Assembly: GCF_937920985.1 (NCBI RefSeq)
Contig: NZ_CALDXR010000064.1
Location: forward strand, 1-37,614
Direction: 5' to 3'
DNA from: an uncultured Phascolarctobacterium sp.
GTDB lineage: Bacteria; Bacillota; Negativicutes; Acidaminococcales; Acidaminococcaceae
DNA: 37,614 nt
This document shows, piece after piece, positions 1 to 6,786 of the stretch. The position numbers and the translations under genes are program-made. Below the pieces are notes generated by a model. It was not told the DNA's origin and ran no database searches. It was given only the letters and a program-made list of their open reading frames with translations. Position 1 is the stretch's first letter, and each line of letters begins with the position of its first letter.

Positions 1-202
1 CTTCTACGCCGCCTTGCGTGAAAATAAGGGTTGTAGTAGGACGGCGGCGGATAAGTAGCCATCTGCGGCTTCACCGCTCCTCGACGTACTAAAAGTACGC
101 CGTCGTCGCGCTTCAACCACATCTGCCACCTTCTACGCCGCCTTGCGTGAAAATAAGGGTTGTAGTAGGACGGCGGCGGATAAGGCACCATCTGCGGCTT
201 CA
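1..202. repeat. Direct repeat, two 73-bp copies spaced 129 bp, with small palindrome between
   Basis: The block at 1-73 recurs at 130-202; the first 55 bases match exactly (1-55 with 130-184), a few bases then differ, and the shared end follows. Each copy carries a 7-bp inverted pair (CGCCGCC at 7-13 with GGCGGCG at 43-49). The 56-bp segment between the copies holds a perfect 6-bp hairpin (CGTACT, 3-base loop, AGTACG) near 84-98. No open frame of interest crosses it. It looks like part of a non-coding intergenic repeat array whose left edge lies outside the window. Whether it is dispersed in the genome cannot be seen here. Confidence 0.8.
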
Positions 203-261
203 ATTATCCTAATATAAGTTTTCTTGACATACTATATTTTTTCTGTTCAAGGAGGTTTAAA

Positions 262-1460
262 ATGAAAAAGCTTTTATTGATACCGGCATTCATGGCCATG
301 TTCTTCGCCGGCAGCGTAGCAGTTCCTGCTGCCTTCGCTGCTCAGCCTGCACCGCCGCAGGAAAACAAAATGATGCTGCCGCCGCCCAAGGACGGCAAGC
401 GTCCGCCGATGCCGCCGCGCATGCGCCGGGCACAGCTTTCCAATGCAGAGGCTGCGGAAAAACTGCAGTCCGCATACGGCTACCGTTACTCTGATATGCT
501 GCGACTGTTGAATATCGGCCACAGCTATAGCGATATGAACACAGCCTGCTTGTATGCATATCTTTCCGGTGCGCCGGTAGAAAAGGTGCTGCAGCTGCGC
601 CTGCCTGCAACCTGGGGCAGGTGCGTGCGCAGCTGGGGCTGACTCCCAAGCTGTATGCTGAAAAATATATGGAGTATCAGGCAAGCTATCTGCCTGCCGA
701 CAGCCTGATAGACAGAGAAACGGCGCTGAAATATATGCGACAGGGTTATCCGCTGGGGGATATTCAAGAGGCTGCCAAGCTGGCCAAGGAGAGCGGCAAA
801 CCTTTGGCACAGGTATTGCCAATGCGCACAGTTAACTGTGATTGGCAGCAGGTTAAGGAAAAGCTCGGCTTGCAGCAGGAACAAAAACAGGACAAACCTT
901 TCGCCTTCAGAGGACGCGGCCAGCGTAGCGGTGCAGGCTTTGCCGGCTTGCATACGCGCAACATGACGGCAGAAAGAGCTGTAAAGATTTTCCACGCTGA
1001 TTATCTTTTTGATGAAGCAGAGCTGCTGCCGCTATATGAAAAATATGGCTTTGAAGGCTTGGAGGATATCTGCCTGCATGCCTACATGAGTAAAAAGACA
1101 CTGCAGGAAATCATTGACCTGCGCGATAAATATTCTTGGGAGCGTATGAAATATGTGCTTGGCTTAACACCGCAGGTATATTTTGACCGCTGTGTGGATT
1201 ATCAGGCACGCCGTCTGGCAGAACGCATGGATATCCCGCAGAAGGTAACGAAAAAATATATGCATATGGGTTATGCAATGCATCATATCAACAGTGCTTA
1301 TCTGCTGGCACAAAAGGCCGGTCTGGATATTAATGATGTTATTGATTTGAAGACACCGAAGAATTCCTGGCAGGATGTGGCGCTGAAAATCGGTCTGACT
1401 GTGGAAGATTGCCGGGATGTTAAGAACAAAATCAGTAAGGACTTTGGGAGGCATGAATGA
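262..1460 (+). pseudogene. Secreted four-repeat protein of unknown function, interrupted by a one-base frameshift
   Basis: Two overlapping frames form one gene. The first (262-642) starts at ATG behind AAGGAGG (249-255), has a signal peptide (residues 1-27, ending AFAA) and a Pro-rich stretch (30-53). The second frame runs to 1460. Reading T-W-G-Q-V-R-A-Q-L-G-L across about 613-641 restores a clean repeat, so one base is missing in the GGGG run at 614-617. The joined product has four ~41-43-residue repeats (517-641, 744-872, 1047-1166, 1269-1397) with the pattern G[YF]xxxDI, a helix, V[LI]xL[RK], W, xLGL. These look alpha-helical. Function is unknown; the signal peptide suggests an exported protein. 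The stop overlaps the next gene as ATGA. A mutation, a strain variant and a sequencing error are all possible, and programmed -1 frameshifting is less likely. Confidence 0.72.
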
Positions 1461-1810
1461 AACGCATTGTAATTTTACGCTGCCTGCGTTCCAATAATGT
1501 ATGTACCGGTGCAGCCTGCATGCGTGCTTTCAATACAAAAAGCGGTGCCTTTGCCAGATATGGCGAAGAACCGCTGGAGCTGGAGGCTTATTGGAGCTGC
1601 AACGGCTGTGGTGACTGCCACTTTAAATACCAAGAGGGTATCGAAGAAAAGCTGGAGCGTATTATCGGCCTGAAGCCTGATGCGGTGCATGTTGGTGTCT
1701 GCGTCAAGCAACGCACGCATGATGGGCAGGTTGTTACCTGCAAAACTATTGCGGAAATTTGCGAGCGTCTGGAGGCTGCGGGACTGACGATTGTGGAAGG
1801 TACGCATTGA
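1457..1810 (+). CDS. CGGC-domain (cysteine-rich, putative metal-binding) protein
   Basis: A 117-residue protein whose ATG overlaps the previous stop (ATGA). It begins with a beta-strand-like MKRIVILRC and carries Cys at 9, 17 and 21, then a Ser-Cys-Asn-Gly-Cys-Gly-Asp-Cys cluster near residues 48-55, and further Cys near 82 and 96. This matches the CGGC domain family (PF08821), small proteins thought to bind metal, with no settled biochemical role. No signal peptide is visible, so it is probably cytoplasmic. It is likely translationally coupled to both neighbours. The family call is good; the function is open. Confidence 0.7.
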   Translation: MKRIVILRCLRSNNVCTGAACMRAFNTKSGAFARYGEEPLELEAYWSCNGCGDCHFKYQEGIEEKLERIIGLKPDAVHVGVCVKQRTHDGQVVTCKTIAEICERLEAAGLTIVEGTH

Positions 1811-2217
1811 TGAATGGACTTAGATTTGCAGAATACAAGACCTACAATGAAGCCGAAATTATGGCGTTATATAGTAGTGTTGGCTGGAGTAATTATACCA
1901 ATAATCCGGCAATGCTAAGGAAAGCTTATAAGAATTCACTATATGTTTTAGCTGCTTATGCTGATGAAAAGCTTGTGGGGATACTCCGTGCTGTCGGTGA
2001 TGGTGCTTCTGTAGTTTTTCTGCAGGATTTAATAGTACTGCCGGAATATCAGCGTCATGGCATTGGTTCACAGCTTATGCGGAAGGTTATGGAAAAGTAT
2101 GCCGATGTCTATCAACTGCAGCTCCTTACGGAAGCATGTGAAAAAAATATTGCTTTTTATGAATTCCTTGGGTTAAAAAGAGTCGAAAAGTATGGTTGTT
2201 GCGCTTTTATAAGATGA
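1810..2217 (+). CDS. GNAT-family N-acetyltransferase
   Basis: A 135-residue protein with the GNAT core: a strand segment (VFLQDLIVLPEYQ) followed by the acetyl-CoA-binding loop RHGIGSQL near residues 80-87 and the C-terminal AFYEFLGL motif, typical of compact acetyltransferases. The chosen ATG at 1810 overlaps the upstream TGA and sits about 9 bases after GGAAGG; an in-frame start at 1759 would run back into the CGGC gene and has no clear binding site. Substrate unknown. It closes the three-gene unit that starts at 262; no obvious terminator follows. Confidence 0.85.
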   Translation: MNGLRFAEYKTYNEAEIMALYSSVGWSNYTNNPAMLRKAYKNSLYVLAAYADEKLVGILRAVGDGASVVFLQDLIVLPEYQRHGIGSQLMRKVMEKYADVYQLQLLTEACEKNIAFYEFLGLKRVEKYGCCAFIR

Positions 2218-2259
2218 AGGTGTTGGAATCGGTTATAAGCTGTAAGCAATGTAACATTA

Positions 2260-2288
2260 TTGTGACAAATCTAAGTAAATTAGATAAT
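2260..2288 (+). promoter_or_regulatory. Candidate promoter for hpf
   Basis: TTGTGA (2260-2265), a 17-base spacer, then GATAAT (2283-2288). Transcription would begin near 2295 and give hpf a leader of about 125 bases. Called by eye only. Confidence 0.4.
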
Positions 2289-2294
2289 TTTTGC

Positions 2295-2418
2295 AAACCT
2301 AAGCAGGAGTTTTCGCTCCTATAGCGAAATATAGAAGCAAAGGGATAAAGCCTAAGCCCTTGGTAGAAAAATGGTAGCACCAAAGCAATTTGGCGACATA
2401 CCAAAGGAGGCATTGATT
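2295..2418 (+). promoter_or_regulatory. Structured 5' leader of hpf with possible ribosome-binding-site switch
   Basis: Hairpins seen: TTTCGCT/AGCGAAA (2311-2329), AAGGG/CCCTT (2340-2361) and CCAAA-GCAA-TTTGG (2380-2393). CCTTGGTA (2358-2365) can instead pair with TACCAAAGG (2399-2407), which overlaps the start of the hpf Shine-Dalgarno AAAGGAGG (2403-2410), and TTTGG (2389-2393) can also pair with CCAAA (2401-2405). The structures are mutually exclusive, so translation could be switched. No known riboswitch class is recognised. Confidence 0.4.
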
Positions 2419-2952
2419 ATGAGTGTAAACGTAAAAGGCAGAAACATTGATGTAACCCCGGCTCTGAAAGAGTATGTGGAGAAGAAAATTACCAAGGTTA
2501 CTAAGCAGTTTAAGACTGTTGGTGACATTTCTGCAGTACTGAAGGTTGAGAAAGGTAACCATATTGTAGAAATTACGGTTCCCGCAAGCGGTATTCTGCT
2601 GAGAGCACAGGAAACAACGAAAGATATGTATTCCTCCATTGATTTGGTTGTAGAGAAAATTGAACGTCAGATTCATAAATATAAAACTCGTCTGATGAAG
2701 AGAAAATACAGCAACTTTGCTGATCCTGCTGCTCCGGCACCGGCTGCAGAAGCTGCTGATGAAGGCGAATTCGAAATCATCAAGAATAAACGCTTCATCA
2801 TGCATCCGATGACTCCGGAAGAAGCAATTCTGCAAATGAATCTGTTGAACCACGATTTCTTCGTATTCTACGATCCTGATCTGGGTGCTACCAATGTGGT
2901 TTATCGCCGCAAAGATGGCAAATATGGTCTGCTGAGTCCGGAACTGAAATAA
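2419..2952 (+). CDS. hpf: Long-form ribosome hibernation promoting factor
   Basis: A 177-residue protein that inactivates and pairs 70S ribosomes into 100S dimers in slow growth. The N-terminal S30AE domain (about residues 1-100, opening with VKGRNIDVTPALKEYVEKK) binds the decoding region; an Ala/Pro linker (about 102-117) follows; the C-terminal dimerisation domain (about 120-177, with FFVFYDPD and the YGLLSPEL end) makes it the long form typical of Firmicutes. The ATG at 2419 is 8 bases after AAAGGAGG; an in-frame ATG at 2371 lies in the leader and lacks a binding site. It sits directly before secA, a common placement in this phylum, with a terminator between. Confidence 0.96.
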   Translation: MSVNVKGRNIDVTPALKEYVEKKITKVTKQFKTVGDISAVLKVEKGNHIVEITVPASGILLRAQETTKDMYSSIDLVVEKIERQIHKYKTRLMKRKYSNFADPAAPAPAAEAADEGEFEIIKNKRFIMHPMTPEEAILQMNLLNHDFFVFYDPDLGATNVVYRRKDGKYGLLSPELK

Positions 2953-2979
2953 AACAAATATTTTAACCTAAACTTCACA

Positions 2980-3010
2980 AAAAAGCACAGGATTTGCTCC
3001 TGTGCTTTTT
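2980..3010 (+). terminator. Intrinsic terminator after hpf
   Basis: A perfect 13-bp stem (2980-2992 with 2998-3010) around a 5-base loop, A-rich on the left arm and ending in five T. It separates hpf from secA. Confidence 0.9.
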
Positions 3011-3037
3011 GCTTTTTGAGAGATATTCTGCTATAAT
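3009..3037 (+). promoter_or_regulatory. Candidate secA promoter
   Basis: TTGCTT (3009-3014), a 17-base spacer and a perfect TATAAT (3032-3037). The -35 box overlaps the tail of the hpf terminator. Confidence 0.6.
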
Positions 3038-3088
3038 TTAAAATTAGGTGTATAGTCTTTTAAGACACCATAATTTTAAGGAGTGATC

Positions 3089-5542
3089 GTGTTGCTCGAA
3101 GGCATTTTAAAGAAAATTTTTGGTGACCCCAACGAAAAAGAAATCAAAAACATTCGTGTAATCGTAGATAAGATCAATAGTCTTGAAAAGGACATGGAAG
3201 GCCTTAGTTCTGCCAATCTGGCAGCCAAGACTGGCGAATTTAAGGTACGTTTGCAAAAGGGTGAAACCCTGGACGATATTCTTCCGGAAGCATTTGCCGT
3301 TGTCCGTGAAGCGTCCAGACGTGTTACCGGCATGCGTCATTTTGATGTACAGTTAATTGGCGGTGTAGTGCTGCATCGCGGCAAGATTGCCGAGATGCGT
3401 ACCGGCGAAGGTAAAACCTTGGTAGCTACTGCGCCTGTATATCTGAACGCGCTGACCGGCAAGGGCGTGCATGTTGTAACTGTCAATGATTATCTGGCAC
3501 GCCGCGACAGCGAGGATATGGGCCGTATTTACAAGTTCCTCGGTCTGTCTGTAGGTCTGATTGTGCATGATATGGATTTCCCTGACCGTAAGGCTGCATA
3601 TGCTGCAGATATTACCTACGGTACTAATAATGAATTTGGTTTTGACTACCTGCGCGATAACATGGTAGTTGATGAAAATCAGATGGTACAGCGTGAGCTG
3701 AATTACTGTATTGTCGATGAGGTTGACAGTATCTTGATTGACGAAGCGCGTACTCCGCTGATTATTTCCGGCCCCGGTGAAAAATCCACCGAGCTGTATC
3801 AGGTGCTGGCCCGTGTTGTTGCCAACATGGAAGAGGGCGAGGACTATACTGTTGATGAAAAACAAAAACAGGTAGCACCTACCGAAAAGGGTATTGCCAA
3901 GGCAGAAAAAATGCTGGGCATCGGCAACCTGTATGACAATGAGCATGGTGTGGACTACTCCCACCAGATTATGTGCGCTCTGAAGGCTAAGGCTTTGATG
4001 CACCGCGATCGCGATTATGTGGTTAAGGATGGTCAGGTTATCATCGTTGATGAATTTACCGGCCGTCTGATGTTTGGCCGTCGCTTCTCCGAAGGCCTGC
4101 ATCAGGCTATCGAAGCTAAGGAAGGCGTAAAGGTAGAACGCGAAAGCCAGACGCTGGCAACTATTACCTTCCAGAACTACTTCCGTATGTACAAAAAGCT
4201 TGCCGGTATGACCGGTACTGCTAAGACTGAGGAGCAGGAGTTCCAGAAGATTTATAATCTGCCGGTTGTTGTTGTACCTACCAATAAGCCGATGATCCGT
4301 ATTGACTATCCTGATGTTATCTATAAAACACGTATTGCCAAATACAAGGCAGCAGTCAACGAGATTGAAGAATGCCATAAGTCCGGCCGTCCGGTACTGG
4401 TTGGTACTACTTCCATTGCTCAATCCGAAGAGCTGAGCGCTATGCTCAAACGCCGCAACATTCCGCATAACGTGCTGAATGCGAAGTACCATGAAAAAGA
4501 GGCTGAGATTATTTCTCATGCAGGCCAATATGGTGCTGTAACCATTGCTACCAACATGGCAGGCCGTGGTACCGATATTACCTTGGGTGAAGGCGTTCCT
4601 GAATTAGGCGGTCTGCATATTATCGGTACAGAGCGTCATGAAAGCCGTCGTATCGATAACCAACTGCGTGGCCGTTGCGCCCGTCAGGGTGACCCCGGTT
4701 CTTCCAAGTTCTTCCTGAGCCTGGAGGATGATCTGATGCGTCTGTTCGGCAGTGATAATATTGCCGGCATTATGGACAAGCTGGGCATGGAGGACGATGA
4801 GCCGATTGAACACAGCCTTGTTACCAAGTCCATTGAAAATGCGCAGAAGAAGGTTGAAGCACGTAACTTCAGCATTCGTAAGCATGTCCTGGAGTATGAC
4901 GATGTTATGAACCAGCAGCGTGAGGTTATTTATTCTCAGCGTCATAAAATCCTGCATCAGGAAAATCTTAAGGATACCATCAAAGAGATGGTTGATGAAA
5001 CCGTTGAACGTACTATGACCATGTACGCACCGCCTGAGGTTTACTCTGAGGATTGGGATCTGCAGGCTCTGATTAACTACGCTGAGGATTTCTATGCTCC
5101 GCGTGGTCTGCTGACTGTAGATTATCTGCAAAACCTCAGCCGTGAAGAGCTGGCTGAATATCTGCAGAAGGTTGCTGATGACAACTACCAGGCACGTGAG
5201 GATGCAATTGGTCCTGAGCTGATGCGCGAGCTGGAAAACCTGGTTATGCTGAAGGTTGTAGACAACCACTGGATGGAGCATCTGGATGCTATGGATATGC
5301 TGCGTGAAGGTGTTGGCCTGCGTGCATATGGTCAGAAGGATCCTCTGGTTGAGTACAAATTTGAAGCTTATGACATGTTTGAAGCTATGATGGAGGCTAT
5401 CAAGGAAGACGTTGTCCGCTATATCTACCGCGTTAATGTTATTACCCAGCCGCAGGTTGAAGACCCGCTGGAAAATGCTTCCACCAATAACCCGACTCCC
5501 GAGGGTGACGAGGGTAATTTGCAAGCTGAACCCAAGAAATAA
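3089..5542 (+). CDS. secA: Preprotein translocase ATPase SecA
   Basis: The motor that pushes unfolded secretory proteins through SecYEG at the inner membrane. Visible motifs: Walker A MRTGEGKT (about residues 103-110), Walker B DEVD (about 210-213) followed by ILIDEARTPLIISG, and motif VI-like TNMAGRGTDITLG in the second helicase domain, with the preprotein cross-linking and helical scaffold regions in expected places. Length 817 is normal for Firmicutes. The C-terminus ends in a short acidic tail (ENASTNNPTPEGDEGN) without the Cys-rich zinc/SecB-binding segment of many SecA proteins. Start choice is uncertain: AAGGAG (3078-3083) precedes GTG 3083 (overlapping it, rejected), GTG 3089 (5 bases) and TTG 3092 (8 bases). 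SecY, its partner, is at 30857. Confidence 0.98.
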   Translation: MLLEGILKKIFGDPNEKEIKNIRVIVDKINSLEKDMEGLSSANLAAKTGEFKVRLQKGETLDDILPEAFAVVREASRRVTGMRHFDVQLIGGVVLHRGKIAEMRTGEGKTLVATAPVYLNALTGKGVHVVTVNDYLARRDSEDMGRIYKFLGLSVGLIVHDMDFPDRKAAYAADITYGTNNEFGFDYLRDNMVVDENQMVQRELNYCIVDEVDSILIDEARTPLIISGPGEKSTELYQVLARVVANMEEGEDYTVDEKQKQVAPTEKGIAKAEKMLGIGNLYDNEHGVDYSHQIMCALKAKALMHRDRDYVVKDGQVIIVDEFTGRLMFGRRFSEGLHQAIEAKEGVKVERESQTLATITFQNYFRMYKKLAGMTGTAKTEEQEFQKIYNLPVVVVPTNKPMIRIDYPDVIYKTRIAKYKAAVNEIEECHKSGRPVLVGTTSIAQSEELSAMLKRRNIPHNVLNAKYHEKEAEIISHAGQYGAVTIATNMAGRGTDITLGEGVPELGGLHIIGTERHESRRIDNQLRGRCARQGDPGSSKFFLSLEDDLMRLFGSDNIAGIMDKLGMEDDEPIEHSLVTKSIENAQKKVEARNFSIRKHVLEYDDVMNQQREVIYSQRHKILHQENLKDTIKEMVDETVERTMTMYAPPEVYSEDWDLQALINYAEDFYAPRGLLTVDYLQNLSREELAEYLQKVADDNYQAREDAIGPELMRELENLVMLKVVDNHWMEHLDAMDMLREGVGLRAYGQKDPLVEYKFEAYDMFEAMMEAIKEDVVRYIYRVNVITQPQVEDPLENASTNNPTPEGDEGNLQAEPKK

Positions 5543-5550
5543 TTTTTTAA

Positions 5551-5575
5551 GTCAGCAGCTTTTGCTGCTGACTTA
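5551..5575 (+). terminator. Hairpin after secA, probable weak terminator
   Basis: A perfect 9-bp stem GTCAGCAGC (5551-5559) / GCTGCTGAC (5564-5572) with a TTTT loop. The T-tract behind it is broken (TTACTTTA), so read-through into prfB is plausible. Confidence 0.6.
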
Positions 5576-5662
5576 CTTTAGCCTTGTTTGCAAGAACTAG
5601 GCAAAACGGCTGAGGCCGTAAATAACTAATATTTGCTACACGAAAGGTTGTGAGGAATTTTG

Positions 5663-6767
5663 TTGATTGAAGAATATAAGCCTGAAATTACAAATCTGCA
5701 AGCAAAATTAGAGGAAATGAGGGGATCTCTTTGACATCGCTGTCAAAGAAGATCGTATTGCAGAATTAGAACATAAAATGGGTGATCCTACTTTTTGGGA
5801 TGATCCGGAAAAGGCACAAAAAACTGCGCAGGATGTTAACAGCTTAAAGGAAGAGGTTGACGGTTTCCATAAATTAAGCGCAGGTGTTGACGATTTGGAA
5901 GCTTTGCAGGAAATGGCGGCCGAAGAAAATGACGAAAGCCTGCTTCCTGAAATGGATGAGCTGCTGGCAAAATGCCGCAGCGAGCTTGAGCATTTGGAGC
6001 TGGGTATGCTGCTCAGCGGTGAATATGATGCCAATAATGCTATCCTGACACTGCATGCAGGTGCCGGCGGTACTGAAGCTCAAGACTGGACCAGCATGCT
6101 GCTGCGCATGTTTACCCGTTTTGCTGAGCAAAACGGCTTTGCGTTGGAAATGCTCGACTATCAGCCGGGTGATGAGGCCGGTGTAAAAAGTGCTACCATT
6201 CAGGTTAACGGCCACAATGCTTATGGCTTCTTGCGCTCTGAAAAGGGTGTACACCGCCTGGTGCGCATTTCTCCGTTTGATGCCAATGCCCGCCGTCATA
6301 CCTCCTTTGCTGCGGTAGACGTAATGCCGGAGCTGGATGATACTGTTGATGTAAATATTAATATGGATGAGGTGCGCGTCGATGTTTACCGTTCTAGCGG
6401 TGCCGGCGGTCAGCACGTCAACAAAACGTCCTCTGCTGTACGTATGACACATGAACCTACGGGTATCGTTGTTCAATGTCAGAATGAGCGTTCCCAAATT
6501 CAGAACCGTGAGCGCTGCCTGCAGATGCTGCGTGCAAAATTATATGAATATGAAAAGGCTAAGCAGGATGCTCTTGTCAGCGATATTGCCGGTGATTACC
6601 AGAATATCGAATGGGGCAGCCAGATCCGTTCCTATGTGTTCCAGCCCTATACTATGGTTAAGGACCATCGTACAGGCTGCGAAACCGGTAACATTCAGGC
6701 TGTTATGGATGGCGATTTGATGCCGTTCGTAGAAGCATATCTGCGCAGTCAGCAGAAGAAGGTTTAA
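5663..6767 (+). CDS. prfB: Peptide chain release factor 2, made by programmed +1 frameshift
   Basis: RF2 ends translation at UGA and UAA. The gene is split: a short frame from TTG 5663 (GAGGA at 5652-5656; TTG 5660 is the alternative) ends in CTT-TGA at 5729-5734, and the rest continues in the +1 frame from GAC at 5733 (join 5663-5731, 5733-6767). The slip site is classical: an AGGGG Shine-Dalgarno-like element (about 5720-5724) just ahead of CTTTGAC, letting the ribosome skip one T when RF2 is scarce, so the protein controls its own level. The product (about 367 residues) has the stop-reading SPF motif (ISPFDANARRHTSF) and the catalytic GGQ (SSGAGGQHVNKTSSAV). No terminator is seen before the next gene, which starts 19 bases on. 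Confidence 0.97.
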
Positions 6768-6786
6768 TAAAGCGAGGTCTGAACAG

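Noticed and set aside
1..202. CRISPR array
   Set aside because: Only two copies, 73-bp repeats with internal complexity, and no cas genes; repeat and spacer sizes do not fit.
224..246. Consensus-like TTGACA as -35 for the first gene
   Set aside because: No -10 at proper spacing before the ATG at 262; the TATATT at 233-238 is too close. A promoter exists somewhere here but cannot be placed.
2371..2418. hpf start at an earlier in-frame ATG
   Set aside because: The segment belongs to the folded leader and the canonical MSVNVKG start has AAAGGAGG at 8 bases.
3353..4528. 391-residue antisense open frame within secA
   Set aside because: Shadow of a certain gene with low-complexity, membrane-like composition and no start signals.
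5412..5600. 62-residue frame overlapping the secA end
   Set aside because: Out-of-frame shadow of secA running into the terminator hairpin.
5663..5734. Disabled prfB or separate small open frame
   Set aside because: The TGA is the programmed RF2 frameshift stop with all signals in place.
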